Assembly: GCA_903901345.1 (NCBI GenBank)
Contig: CAIUQQ010000165.1
Coordinates: forward strand, 1-51,725
DNA: 51,725 nucleotides
DNA from: an uncultured Bacteroidota bacterium
Lineage (GTDB): Bacteria; Bacteroidota; Bacteroidia; UKL13-3
Direction of reading: 5' to 3'
The stretch's first letter is position 1; every line of letters starts with the position of its first letter. The translations under genes and the position numbers were made by a program. The notes under the pieces are model-generated. The model did not search any database. It saw only the letters and a program-made list of their open reading frames with translations, and had not been told where the DNA came from. This document shows positions 27,963 to 38,700 of this stretch, in pieces.

Positions 27963-29630
27963 ATGATTTATTTAAAAAATATTTTACAAATACTCAAAAA
28001 ATATAAACTAGTTGTTGCTTTTGCAATTATTGGTTTGGTGTCGTTTAAAGCCACTGATACTTACTTTGAAATATCTAAAAACATGGACTTATTTGTTTCT
28101 GTTTTTAAGGAAATTAACACCTATTACGTAGATGAAATAGATGCGGGTAAATTAACAAAAAAAGCAATTGACGAAATGTTAAACACGCTTGACCCTTATA
28201 CCAATTATATAAGTGAAGCGGAAGCCGAAGACTTTAGGTTTCAAATGACTGGCCAATATGGTGGAGTGGGCGCACAAATAGCTGCCAAAGGCGATTATGT
28301 GGTAATTACCGATCCTTATGAAGGTTATCCAGCCCAAAAAGAAGGCTTACTTCCTGGCGATTTAATAGTAGAAATAGAAGGAAAAAGTAATAAAGGAAAA
28401 TCGACCACTGAAGTAAGCAAATTACTAAAAGGACAAGCTGGAAGCAAAGTAAATATTACCATCAAACGCAACGATGTAGAAATGAAAAAGTCGTTGATGA
28501 GGGAAGAAATTAAAGTAAAAAATGTTCCGTATTTTGGAATGATAAACGCGGAAACAGGAATTATAAAACTAACAGGATTTACAAATGATGCAGGCAAAGA
28601 AGTGCGTGATGCCTTTTTAGAGTTAAAGAAAAACACTTCTCTAAAAAACGTAATTTTAGATGTTAGAGGAAATCCTGGTGGATTATTACATGAAGCAGTA
28701 AATATTGTAAATATTTTTGTACCACAAGGACAAGAAGTGGTAAGTACAAAAGGGAAAGTAAAAGAATGGGAAAAAACTTATAAAACTTTAAATCCAAGTA
28801 CCGATGAAAGCATTCCTTTGGTAGTATTAACCAATAGAGGCTCTGCTTCTGCCTCCGAAATTGTAAGTGGAACTATTCAAGATTTGGACCGTGGAATAGT
28901 AATTGGCAAAAAAACATTTGGTAAAGGTTTGGTACAATCTACTCGTCCTTTAAATTATAATGCGCAAATAAAAATTACTACCGCCAAATATTATACGCCA
29001 AGTGGCCGTTGCATTCAAGCTTTAGATTATTCGCATAAAAACGAAGATGGCAGCGTTGGCAGTGTTGTAGACAGTTTAAAGAAAGCTTTTAAAACTAAAG
29101 CTGGCCGTAAAGTTTTTGATGGCGGTGGTGTTGATCCTGATATAAATGTAGAACCAATTGCTTTATCAAAAATTACAGAAAGTTTAATTTCAAAGCAATT
29201 AATTTTTGATTTTGCCACTGCATACCGAAACAAAAATGCCAACATCAGCGATGCTAAATCGTTTAAATTAACAGAAAATGATTTCAATGATTTTAAAACA
29301 TTTATTGCCAATAAAGATTATGAATATAATACGGCTACCGAAACTGCTTTATTAGAAGTAAAAAAGAAAGCAGAAGATGAAAAATATTTTGATGCGATAA
29401 AAACGCAATATGAAGCCTTAAAACTAAGCATGAATCACGATAAAAAAGCTGATATTGAAAAAAACAAAACAGAGATTATTGAACTGTTAGAAGAAGAAAT
29501 TGTTAGAAGATATTATTTCCAAAAAGGAAGAATTGAAGCTGGTTTTGACCATGATGTAGATGTGCAAGCAGCATTAAAAATATTTGCGGATAAAACAGCT
29601 TACAAAAACATTTTAACTACTATCAAATAA
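27963..29630 (+). CDS. C-terminal processing protease, S41 family, with PDZ domain
   Basis: Protease of 555 aa (CtpA/Prc type), started at the ATG at 27963; the frame is open from a TTG at 27933. An N-terminal membrane anchor or signal (KLVVAFAIIGLVSFKA) is followed by a PDZ domain (about residues 85-170, GQYGGVGAQI to KVNITIKRN) and the S41 core. The Ser/Lys dyad is visible as S296 in GSASASE and K321 in KTFGKG. Family members trim or degrade periplasmic proteins from their C-terminus. A helical C-terminal extension of about 140 residues follows. Downstream are the TauE-type gene (18 bp) and the M28 peptidase gene on the same strand. Confidence 0.93.
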   Translation: MIYLKNILQILKKYKLVVAFAIIGLVSFKATDTYFEISKNMDLFVSVFKEINTYYVDEIDAGKLTKKAIDEMLNTLDPYTNYISEAEAEDFRFQMTGQYGGVGAQIAAKGDYVVITDPYEGYPAQKEGLLPGDLIVEIEGKSNKGKSTTEVSKLLKGQAGSKVNITIKRNDVEMKKSLMREEIKVKNVPYFGMINAETGIIKLTGFTNDAGKEVRDAFLELKKNTSLKNVILDVRGNPGGLLHEAVNIVNIFVPQGQEVVSTKGKVKEWEKTYKTLNPSTDESIPLVVLTNRGSASASEIVSGTIQDLDRGIVIGKKTFGKGLVQSTRPLNYNAQIKITTAKYYTPSGRCIQALDYSHKNEDGSVGSVVDSLKKAFKTKAGRKVFDGGGVDPDINVEPIALSKITESLISKQLIFDFATAYRNKNANISDAKSFKLTENDFNDFKTFIANKDYEYNTATETALLEVKKKAEDEKYFDAIKTQYEALKLSMNHDKKADIEKNKTEIIELLEEEIVRRYYFQKGRIEAGFDHDVDVQAALKIFADKTAYKNILTTIK

Positions 29631-29648
29631 CATTTACCTATATAAAAA

Positions 29649-30482
29649 ATGTTATCAATAAACGATTTTATTATTCTATTTTTATTTGGCTCATTTGGTG
29701 GCTTTATGTCGGGTTATTTGGGCGTTGGCGGTGGCATCATTTATGTTCCTGTATTAGATTATTTCCTTTCAAAGTATTTTCATGATACAGAATTGGTAAA
29801 AGCAGTTTTAGCAAATTCACTTTTTGTAATTATGTTTTCGGCAGCTGTAGCAAGCTACAAACAGTACAAATTAGGCAATTTATTTTTTAAGGAAATATTA
29901 CAAACATTATTACCAGGAATAGTAAGCGTAGTTATTTTACAAACCTTAATTAACAAAGGAACTTGGTACAGCCGCGATGTGTTTTTATATTTTTTTTTAT
30001 CCATGCTTTTGTTTGTTGTTTTCAAAATGTTTTTATCAAAACCCAAAGCAATCATTGCTGAAAGCACCAAAGCCGATAACTACAAATACAATATTACAGG
30101 CGCTTTTGCTGGCATAGTTACTGCCATGTCGGGCTTAGGAGGCGGAGTAATTATGACGCCTGTTTTTACCGAATGGATGAAGTTAGATATTAAAAAAGCA
30201 AGCGCTATTTCTACTGGTGTTATCCTTGGTTTTGCTATTGTAATTGGCATTTTAAATTTAAATGCTGTTCCCCAAAATTATGTAAACAATTTCCAATTTG
30301 GTTACATCCTTTTACCCATTGCTTTACCTTTAATTATTGGAACATTTTTATTTGCTCAAATGGGCGTAAAAACTGCCCAAAAAAGTAAATCTCAAACCAT
30401 TCGAATTATATTCGCTAGCTTTGCTTCCATTGTTTTATTAAAAGTTATTTATGAAATACTTATTATCCATTCTATTATTTAG
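29649..30482 (+). CDS. TauE/SafE-family membrane transporter
   Basis: Integral membrane protein of 277 aa with about eight helices arranged as two related halves. The two family signatures are seen: GGFMSGYLGVGGGIIYVPVL near the start and AGIVTAMSGLGGGVIMTPVF in the middle (about residue 155). TauE/SafE proteins export or take up sulfite, sulfoacetate and related anions; the substrate here is unknown. The last 32 bp overlap the start of the M28 peptidase gene, so translation of the two is probably coupled, even though their jobs look unrelated. Confidence 0.9.
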   Translation: MLSINDFIILFLFGSFGGFMSGYLGVGGGIIYVPVLDYFLSKYFHDTELVKAVLANSLFVIMFSAAVASYKQYKLGNLFFKEILQTLLPGIVSVVILQTLINKGTWYSRDVFLYFFLSMLLFVVFKMFLSKPKAIIAESTKADNYKYNITGAFAGIVTAMSGLGGGVIMTPVFTEWMKLDIKKASAISTGVILGFAIVIGILNLNAVPQNYVNNFQFGYILLPIALPLIIGTFLFAQMGVKTAQKSKSQTIRIIFASFASIVLLKVIYEILIIHSII

Positions 30483-32124
30483 TGCCTTTGGCAATTTATT
30501 TGCTCAAAATTTAATTAAAACCGATGAAGAAACCATCAATTCATTGGAGCAAAACTTAAGTTACTTAGCAAGCGACAGGCTAGAAGGACGATTAATGGGA
30601 AGCCGTGGCGAAAAATTAGCTTATGAGTTTTTAATTGATAATTTTCAATCGCTTGGGTTAACACCAAAAGGCAGTGATGGCGGGTTTTTACAGTCTTTTA
30701 CTTTAAGTAAGTTATCGTACAACAATGTTTCTTTTTCTATGAGCAGGAAAAGTTTTGAAAAAGTTTTAGGAGGCATAAACCCAACTAGTTTTTATCCTTT
30801 AAGTGAAAGTAATTTTGGAAAAATTAAAGGAAAAACCATTTGGCTTGGAGCTGGAAATACTACCGATTATTTAAATAAAAAGCATTTAGATGGAAAAATA
30901 TTGGTGTATAAATTAGCCGATAAAAACAACCCAAACAACAAAATTGGACTAGAAAATAAAATAGATACCGCCATTGCTTTAGGCGCTAAAGCTGTCATTA
31001 TTATTAACCAAAATGCGGATGTTTTAGAACCTGAATTCAAGCCGTTTTTCAGAAATCATTTTTACAAAATACCTGTTTATTTTATTTCTCATGAGTTTAA
31101 AATAGACTCCATTCATTTTGACAATGCTTCTGTAGAATTAAATATTGATACCATTTCAAGAACTTTAACCGGCCATAATGTAATTGCATATTTAAACAAT
31201 AAAGCTGCGCAAACAGTAGTCATTGGTGCGCATTACGACCATTTGGGTTATAATGAATTAGGCGGTTCTACTTACCGAAAAACCGAAAACGAAAAACCAC
31301 AAATTCATAATGGTGCCGATGACAATGCAAGTGGAACAGCTGCTTTAATTGAATTAGCCGAAGTTATAAAAAAAGCACATTTAAGTAAATATAATTATTT
31401 GTTCATTGCATTTAGTGGCGAGGAAGAAGGTCTTTTAGGTTCTAATTATTTTTGCAAAAATCCAACCATTGACACCACCAAAATTAACTACATGATAAAT
31501 ATGGATATGCTTGGAAGGTTAGATACTGCCAAACAAACTTTTGCTATTGATGGTGTAGGAACATCGCCAACATGGAACACTGCTTTGGCTAATATTAATA
31601 TTGAAGGTATAAAACCAAAAACATCGGAAAGTGGCGTGGGTGCTAGTGATCACACATCATTTTATAATATTGGAATTCCTGTTTTACATTTCTTTACTGG
31701 GTCACATTACGATTATCACAAACCTAGCGATGACGATCATTTGATTAATTATAAAGGTGAATTATCAGTCATCAAATACATATATAATTTGGTTTATAAT
31801 TTAGAAAATGAATCACGTTTAAAATTCACTAAAACCAAAGACACGCATTCAAGCACAGGAAGCACTAGTTTTAAAGTAACTTTAGGCATTATGCCCGATT
31901 ATTTATACGAGGGAAAAGGGGTAAGAATAGATGGAGTTACAGAGGGAAGACCTGCTGCAAATGCAAACTTAAAACGTGGCGACACCCTTATAAAATTAGG
32001 CGTTGACGAAGTTACCGATATGCAAGCTTACATGAAATGTTTGGGTAAATACAGCAAAGGCCAAAAAGTAAAAGCCATTGTAGTTAGAGACGGTAAAGAA
32101 ATGGAAGTAGAAATTACGTTTTAA
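30451..32124 (+). CDS. M28-family metallopeptidase with PA and PDZ domains
   Basis: Exported zinc aminopeptidase-like protein of 557 aa with a signal peptide MKYLLSILLFSAFGNLFAQ. A PA-type insert lies around residues 110-230. The M28 core has the full ligand set: H261 in GAHYDH, D290/D291 in GADDNASG, catalytic E324 and E325 in GEEEG, D352 in NMDMLG, and C-terminal His in SDHTSF (H401) and HYDYHK. A PDZ domain closes the protein (about residues 475-557), which is not universal in M28. It starts inside the TauE-type gene and ends 11 bp inside recJ, which converges from the other side. Confidence 0.93.
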   Translation: MKYLLSILLFSAFGNLFAQNLIKTDEETINSLEQNLSYLASDRLEGRLMGSRGEKLAYEFLIDNFQSLGLTPKGSDGGFLQSFTLSKLSYNNVSFSMSRKSFEKVLGGINPTSFYPLSESNFGKIKGKTIWLGAGNTTDYLNKKHLDGKILVYKLADKNNPNNKIGLENKIDTAIALGAKAVIIINQNADVLEPEFKPFFRNHFYKIPVYFISHEFKIDSIHFDNASVELNIDTISRTLTGHNVIAYLNNKAAQTVVIGAHYDHLGYNELGGSTYRKTENEKPQIHNGADDNASGTAALIELAEVIKKAHLSKYNYLFIAFSGEEEGLLGSNYFCKNPTIDTTKINYMINMDMLGRLDTAKQTFAIDGVGTSPTWNTALANINIEGIKPKTSESGVGASDHTSFYNIGIPVLHFFTGSHYDYHKPSDDDHLINYKGELSVIKYIYNLVYNLENESRLKFTKTKDTHSSTGSTSFKVTLGIMPDYLYEGKGVRIDGVTEGRPAANANLKRGDTLIKLGVDEVTDMQAYMKCLGKYSKGQKVKAIVVRDGKEMEVEITF

Positions 32125-33820
32125 ACAAAATATCTTTAATATTCAGTTGTAAATTTACGTGTCCGTTAAAGAAATTTTCTTCTATATAATAACAAATATC
32201 AAAGCTAATTCCTTGCGCTACTTTATCATGGTGTTCGCCTAGTCCAAAACCAATTGCTTTGTATATTCTTCCACCTTCTTCGTGGGTTAAACTTAAGCGC
32301 AAATGGTTGTTTCCAACAATGGTTGCATCGCCTACATCCCATACATTTCTGGTCATAAAAATTGGGCTTGCATTGCCTGGTCCAAAAGGAGCAAATTGCT
32401 TTAGCACACTAAAAAACTTTGGTGTTATAGCCCTAAAAGGAATTTCAGTATCGTATTCTATTTCGGGTGTTAAACTCCGTGTAACAATGTTTTTGGAAAC
32501 AATTGCTTCAAATTTTTCTTGAAATTTTGGAACATTTTCTACCCTTAAAGTTAAACCAGCAGCATGCGTATGTCCACCGTATTGTTCTAATAAATCAGCA
32601 CATTCTTCAATGGCACCGTATAAATCAAAGCCCTCTACCGAACGAGCAGAACCAGCTGCCATTCCATTGCTTTCAGTAAGAACAATAGTTGGTCTATAAT
32701 ATTTTTCAATTAAGCGCGAAGCCACAATTCCAATTACACCTTTGTGCCATTCTGAATGAAATAAAACCGTAGATTTTCGGCTATGAAAATCTTTATCGGC
32801 CAAAATCATATTAAAAGCTTCTTCGGTGATGCTGCTATCAAAGTTTCTGCGTTCGTTATTGTGATGGTTAATCATTTCAGCAATTTCTGCCGAATCTTTG
32901 TCTTTATCAGAAATCATTAGCCTCACCGAATCTTTTGCATCTGCAATTCTACCCGCTGCATTTATTCTTGGTCCAATAAAAAATACAATATCATTTACCG
33001 AATATTCTGGCCTAGGCGCATAATTTTCTAACAATGCTTTGATACCTCGGTTCGGATTTGTTTTTAGTTTTTTTAAACCTTGGTAAGTAATTACTCGGTT
33101 TTCGTCCATAATAGGCACCAAATCGCTGGCTACACTAATGGCCGAAAGGTCCATGTATTCTTCTACTTCTTTAAAATCAATTTCGTGTTTAATGCAATAT
33201 CCTTGCACTAATTTTAACCCAATTCCACAGCCCGAAAGTTCTTTAAAAGGATAAGGGCAATCGGCTTGTTTTGGATTTAAAATAGCTACTGCCTCTGGCA
33301 ATTCATCGCCTGGTAAATGATGGTCGCAAATAATAAAATCAACACCTTTTTTGTTGGCATATTTTACTTTATCGTTGGCTTTTATACCACAATCTAAAGC
33401 TATAATTAAACTGTAACCATTATTGCTAGCCCAGTCAATGGCCATAAACGATATGCCATAACCTTCGGTGTATCTATCGGGAATATAATATTCTATTTCT
33501 TTAAAACGCTTGGAAAAAAAATCGTAAACAGTAGCAACCGAAGTAGTTCCATCCACATCGTAATCGCCATAAATTAATATTTTTTGATTTTTTGCTAAGG
33601 CTTCATCTATTCTTTCAATGGCTCTGGTCATCCCTTTCATAATAAAAGGATCGTGCATGTGGGAATATTGAGGTCTGAAAAAATTCTTTGCTTTTTCAAA
33701 TGTATCAACGCCACGTTGCACCAAAATTCCTGAAAGCACTTTGTTTACATTAATAGCAATGGCCAAAGACTCAACGGTCTTCTTATCGGGTTCGGGTTTT
33801 GCTCGCCATTGTTTTTGCAT
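32114..33820 (-). CDS. recJ: Single-stranded-DNA-specific exonuclease RecJ
   Basis: RecJ of 568 aa, a 5'-3' exonuclease in recombination and mismatch repair. It carries the DHH-superfamily motifs DYDVDG (86-91), ALDCG (141-145) and CDHHLPG (DHH 166-168), followed by DHHA1 with GGHTHAAGLTL and an OB-like C-terminal region. The length is normal. The 3' end overlaps that of the M28 peptidase gene by 11 bp. The upstream region (33821-34033) is shared with glyS, which diverges from it, and contains a tandem repeat. Confidence 0.95.
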   Translation of the reverse strand: MQKQWRAKPEPDKKTVESLAIAINVNKVLSGILVQRGVDTFEKAKNFFRPQYSHMHDPFIMKGMTRAIERIDEALAKNQKILIYGDYDVDGTTSVATVYDFFSKRFKEIEYYIPDRYTEGYGISFMAIDWASNNGYSLIIALDCGIKANDKVKYANKKGVDFIICDHHLPGDELPEAVAILNPKQADCPYPFKELSGCGIGLKLVQGYCIKHEIDFKEVEEYMDLSAISVASDLVPIMDENRVITYQGLKKLKTNPNRGIKALLENYAPRPEYSVNDIVFFIGPRINAAGRIADAKDSVRLMISDKDKDSAEIAEMINHHNNERRNFDSSITEEAFNMILADKDFHSRKSTVLFHSEWHKGVIGIVASRLIEKYYRPTIVLTESNGMAAGSARSVEGFDLYGAIEECADLLEQYGGHTHAAGLTLRVENVPKFQEKFEAIVSKNIVTRSLTPEIEYDTEIPFRAITPKFFSVLKQFAPFGPGNASPIFMTRNVWDVGDATIVGNNHLRLSLTHEEGGRIYKAIGFGLGEHHDKVAQGISFDICYYIEENFFNGHVNLQLNIKDILFKT

Positions 33821-33911
33821 AATGTGTGGCGAATGTAGTGTATTGTAAGTAATTTTATTTCATTTTTTATGTAAATGGCTTATTTTTAGTTTGAAAAAAT
33901 TGAGAAAACAT

Positions 33912-33989
33912 CAATTTAACAATTCAACAATATAACAATTCAACAAGTTAGCAATTCAACAACCTAACAATTCAGCCATCCAACAATTC
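33912..33989. repeat. 16-bp intergenic tandem repeat (CAATTCAACAA family)
   Basis: Four 16-bp units start at 33920, 33936, 33952 and 33968, each beginning CAATTCA, with half a unit on each side (33912-33919, 33984-33989). They differ mainly in the last five bases. The units lie between divergent recJ and glyS. They have no spacers and no stem, so they are not a CRISPR array. Confidence 0.85.
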
Positions 33990-34033
33990 ATCATTTCTAT
34001 TCACAAAGTTTTGCTTATTTTGCGCCTCAATTT

Positions 34034-35515
34034 ATGAGTGAAGATATATTTAAAAAAGTAGTATCGCATTGCAAAGAATACGGTTTTGTATTTACCAGCA
34101 GCGAAATTTATGATAACGGTTTAGGTGCGGTGTATGATTACGGGCAAAATGGTGTGGAGCTAAAAAATAATTTGCGCCAATATTGGTGGAAATTTATGGT
34201 GCAAACTCACGATAATATTGTGGGATTAGATGCTGCTATTTTTATGCACCCAAAAACTTGGAAAGCCAGCGGCCATATTGATGGTTTCAGCGATCCAATG
34301 ATTGACAATAAAGACAGTAAAAAGCGTTACCGTGCTGATAATTTATTGGAAGATAAAATTGCTAAATACCAAAAAGATGGCAAAACCAATAAAGCCGATG
34401 AGTTACAAACTGCTTTGGATAATGCACTTTTGGCAAACGATTTAGAACAACTAAAAACGTTAATAGAACAACACGAAATTGCTTGCCCAATTAGCGGAAC
34501 ACGCAATTGGACCGATGTGCGCCAATTCAATTTAATGTTTAGCACCGAAATGGGTGCAATGGCCGAAGATGCTGATAAAATATACTTACGTCCAGAAACT
34601 GCGCAAGGAATTTTTGTGAATTTTTTAAATGTTCAAAAAAGTGGCAGAATGAAAATTCCTTTTGGGATAGCTCAAACTGGAAAAGCATTTAGAAACGAAA
34701 TTATAGCGCGCCAATTCATTATGCGCATGCGTGAATTTGAACAAATGGAAATGCAGTTTTTTGTTCGTCCAGGTACTCAAAAACAATGGTTCGAATATTG
34801 GAAAGAAGCAAGAATAAAATGGCATTTAGCTTTGGGTTTCGATAAAGCCAGTTACCGCTTTCACGACCATGTAAAACTTGCACATTATGCCGATGCGGCA
34901 ACCGATATTGAATTCGATTTTCCTTTTGGATTTAAAGAAGTAGAAGGCATTCATTCTCGTACTGATTTTGACTTAAAAAGTCATCAAGAACATTCAGGCA
35001 AAAAAATGCAATATTTTGATGCTGATTTAGACGAAAACGGAAAACCTTATGGCAATTATATTCCTTATGTAATAGAAACCAGCATTGGTTTAGACCGATT
35101 GTTTTTATACACACTTTGCGCTAGCTACAAGGAAGAAGAAGTAGGCGAAGGAGATAAAAAAGATACACGAGTAGTTTTGGCTTTGCCACCAATTTTAGCA
35201 CCTTACAAAGTGGCTATTTTCCCGTTAACTAAAAAAGATGGATTGCCAGAAGTGGCACGTAAAATCATTGATGATTTGAAGTTTGATTATAACTGTTTTT
35301 ACGAAGAAAAAGATGCAATTGGCAAGCGCTATCGCAGACAAGATGCATTAGGAACCCCATTTTGCATTACGGTAGATCATGAAAGTTTAGAAAACCAAAC
35401 AGTAACTATCCGCCACCGCGATTCGATGGTGCAAGAACGAATTCCAATCAGCAGCATCAAAAGTATTTTAGATGACGCCATTAATTGGAAAAAGATTTTA
35501 ACACAAACTGTTTAA
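34034..35515 (+). CDS. glyS: Glycyl-tRNA synthetase (dimeric type)
   Basis: Class II synthetase of 493 aa, the single-chain alpha2 type, which charges tRNA-Gly. It shows DYGQNGVELKNNL near the N-terminus, LRPETAQGIFVNF, the class II motif 2 GKAFRNEI, the EMEMQFF strand and motif 3 ETSIGLDRL (about residue 355), then an anticodon-binding domain with APYKVAIFPL. The start at 34034 is the first ATG after the tandem repeat. It ends well before a REP-like element and a very strong terminator. Confidence 0.96.
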   Translation: MSEDIFKKVVSHCKEYGFVFTSSEIYDNGLGAVYDYGQNGVELKNNLRQYWWKFMVQTHDNIVGLDAAIFMHPKTWKASGHIDGFSDPMIDNKDSKKRYRADNLLEDKIAKYQKDGKTNKADELQTALDNALLANDLEQLKTLIEQHEIACPISGTRNWTDVRQFNLMFSTEMGAMAEDADKIYLRPETAQGIFVNFLNVQKSGRMKIPFGIAQTGKAFRNEIIARQFIMRMREFEQMEMQFFVRPGTQKQWFEYWKEARIKWHLALGFDKASYRFHDHVKLAHYADAATDIEFDFPFGFKEVEGIHSRTDFDLKSHQEHSGKKMQYFDADLDENGKPYGNYIPYVIETSIGLDRLFLYTLCASYKEEEVGEGDKKDTRVVLALPPILAPYKVAIFPLTKKDGLPEVARKIIDDLKFDYNCFYEEKDAIGKRYRRQDALGTPFCITVDHESLENQTVTIRHRDSMVQERIPISSIKSILDDAINWKKILTQTV

Positions 35516-35591
35516 GGTTTATTGTTTTGAGATAGTTTATTTTTAATTCCACTTTTCGATTGGTGAAGACATCAACCTAAAATAAATGCTC

Positions 35592-35659
35592 GTCAGTTCG
35601 AGCGGAGTCGAGAACTTAACTTAGCGTTTTCAAAACATTTCGACTACGCTCAATGTGAC
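35592..35659. repeat. REP-like palindromic intergenic repeat, copy C
   Basis: TTCGAGCGGAGTCGAGAA (35597-35614) is an imperfect inverted copy of TTTCGACTACGCTCAA (35638-35653), with GTCA and TGAC at the outer ends. It shares its core with copy B at 26915-27013 and sits directly next to the terminator at 35662. Confidence 0.8.
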
Positions 35660-35661
35660 TA

Positions 35662-35700
35662 AAAAAAAGAGGCTATCCCAAAAGGATAGCCTCTTTTTTT
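35662..35700. terminator. Strong bidirectional intrinsic terminator
   Basis: A perfect 17-bp stem (35662-35678 with 35684-35700) has a 5-nt loop. The arm centre is GAGGCTATCC/GGATAGCCTC, flanked by seven A and seven T, so it works on both strands. It separates converging glyS and the T9SS protein gene. Confidence 0.93.
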
Positions 35701-35717
35701 AATGTATTAAAACCATT

Positions 35718-38700
35718 TTATTTCACCAATTTAACGGCTTTAGTTATTCCGCCTTGGGTAACTTTTAACACATAAAAACCTTTAGGTAAAACATTAGCAT
35801 TATCAATGTTTATAGTATTTAAACCCAATATTGCACTTACATTTCTTTCACTTACCAATGCACCTTTTGAATCGTAAATTAATAATTGAATATTTTTATC
35901 AGAAATAGCGTTTATTCTAATATTTAATTCATTATCAAATGGATTTGGTTGCACATTTACAATATCAAATGTGCCATTATCAGTATTGCTAATTTTAACA
36001 ATGTTTGAGTATGAGAAATTACCATCAAAATCTATTTGTTTCAATCTATAATATACATCAAAACCATTTGTATTAGCATCAACAAATGAGTAATTATTCA
36101 ATTTATTACTAGTTCCAGCTCCATTTACAAAACCAATATTGGTAAAGTTTTTAGCATCGTAACTGCGTTCTATTTCAAAACCATTATTATTAGTTTCCGA
36201 AGCAGTAGACCAAGCCAATTGAATATTATTTTTATCAATTTTAGTTGCGTTAAATGTTAACCATTTTACTGGCAAAGTATTAACCGATGAAGCACTTGCT
36301 ACTCCAAAATCGCCATAGGATGTTAGGCCTGCAGCTACCAATAAACCTGAAGTTAAAGTAGTATTTAAAGCTACCCAACCACCTGTAGATTCAGACCTTC
36401 TAACAATATACAAACTATCAGGACTTTGAATTCCACCAATTACTGAAGTATTAAAGTATAAATCGAAAGGTGCTGTTCCTGGCAAATAACCTGTTCCAAT
36501 TCCTGAATAATTAACAGAATACCAAGCCGAAGGACTTACTACGTTTGGTGTAAAAACAGCTGAATTATTAGTAGAAGCCGTAGAATTAGTTACAAAAACT
36601 GGACTGGCACTGCTAAAAACTGGTGAGCCTCCAAAACGACTTACAGATAAAACTCCATTAGATGCACCAATAGATGAAGTATATGAAACACTGATGTTTC
36701 CAGCTGAATAAAACGTAGCCGAAGTTACACTTTGTTGGCTTAACGAAACTGCATTTAACACATTAATATTGTTAATATAAATCTGATTTCCTAAACCTGA
36801 TCTGCTTCTAAAAGCAATTTGCACAAAAGTATTGTTGGCATAAGCCGATAAATCAACCGTAGCTTGGCGCCATTGTATTGTAGATGAAGGAGCATAAGTG
36901 CTACTTTGTGCTGCTGCTGTTCCTAAACTAGGATTACCATTTTGGTCTGTTAAAGTTTCAATAACCGTAAAAGTATTTCCACCATCAGTTGAAACTTCAA
37001 TATCAAAAGTATCTTCGTTTGATGTGCTTGTATTAGGTGCATGTGCCAATGAATAAAACAAAGTTGGATGCGCTTTTCCTGAAAAATTAAATGAAGAAGA
37101 AGAAACAATTCTTCCATTGTCGTTATAGTTAATATTATCGGCCATTAACGAAACGCTTGCACTTCCATTTGCTTGTGTAACTGATGCCGATGTTTTCCAA
37201 ATTGGTTTAACAGCATTGGCATTATTTATAGTCCATTGGGTTGTTAAATTAGTTCCTGATGACCTAAATGGTAAGGTGTTTTGCGGAGCAACCACATAAG
37301 TTAATACCATGGTGTCGTTAAAAATAATTGAATCGTTGGTAAAGTTGGTATATAATTTAATACTATAAGTTCCAGCAGTTGAAAAATTTAAAGCATTTGT
37401 ACCTGTAAATAATACACTGGTAGTATCATTTCTAAGTATAGAAGTTGTGGTATTTACTGGACCAATAACAGGACCATTATTTACTCTGTATCTAACTGCT
37501 ATTCCAGCTGCTCGTGTTTGCTGACCTTTGTTTTGAATTGTAACTCTAAAAGGTAAATTTACGCCCGTAGGCAAATTATATTTGTTAGATAAAGAAGACG
37601 AAACAGGAGCCACATCAATTTGTGGAATAGGGCGAGCAACACATTCTAACATTAATCTAGTAGTTTGACCACCAACAATTCCAGGAACTGCATAAATAGT
37701 TCCTACCACAGAATTGCTAATTGGTATATAGGATGCGGTAAGTGCATCATAAGCGGTCATAAAGTAAAACGGATTGTGCTCTCTTATTGGCACTTCAGTT
37801 TGTGATGTTCCTAAAAAATAATTTAAGCCATTGATAGATGTTCCACCTGCTATTCCAGCAATAACAGATTGATTAGTTACTGTAGGCAAATTAGAGATAG
37901 AAAAAACCATATACGTTCCTAAATCCGATGATTGAACTATTCTATTAGGTGATCTGCCAATTATTCTGCCTAAAGTATCCATTACCATACCGCAAACTGT
38001 ATCGCCAGTTGCATCAGAATTTGATACTAAATATGCTTTAATGGTTGTAATAATTGCTGAATCTTTTATAAAATATTTGGACCCCCAAAAATTAGGAACT
38101 GTTATTCCATTACTTCCCGAATGAGCTACTAATGTATCTCTATAATTCATTTCATAAGGGCTTACCAAATAGCTATTGGTTAATACATTATTTGCATTAT
38201 TATCATCGCTAGGAACCGATACAGTAATAATAGAAGCACCATCTATTAAAGGTAAATATGGAGCAAAACTTACTGTGGTACTTAAGCCAGCTGCTATAGT
38301 TGAAACAGTAGTTGATGTAGTATAACTATGAACGCCACTAATGGTTAAAGTTACCACTAAACTGCTTATAGCATTTACTCCATTGTTTGAAATATAAGCC
38401 CTAATAGAATCAGGAGTATTATATAACCTTGATACTTTTCCTTGCGCATAAATTGTTCTAACAGATGCATCATTTAATACAATGGGTGTGAATTGAAATG
38501 TTCTGCCAGTTCCAGGCAATGGACCAGCTGGCGAACTAATAGGATTTCTATAATTAACTGCATTATTTAAATAAAAACCTGTGTTAGGAACTGAACTTCC
38601 CCAAGCAATGGTAGAACCTTTTACTAAATGAAGATTTTGATTAGCAGTAGTCACACTTTTTCCTACTATTCCAACTGCAGCAAACCTTGCCGCACTTATT

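Noticed and set aside
33912-33989. CRISPR array
   Set aside because: The units are 16 bp, contiguous and without spacers, and there are no cas genes.
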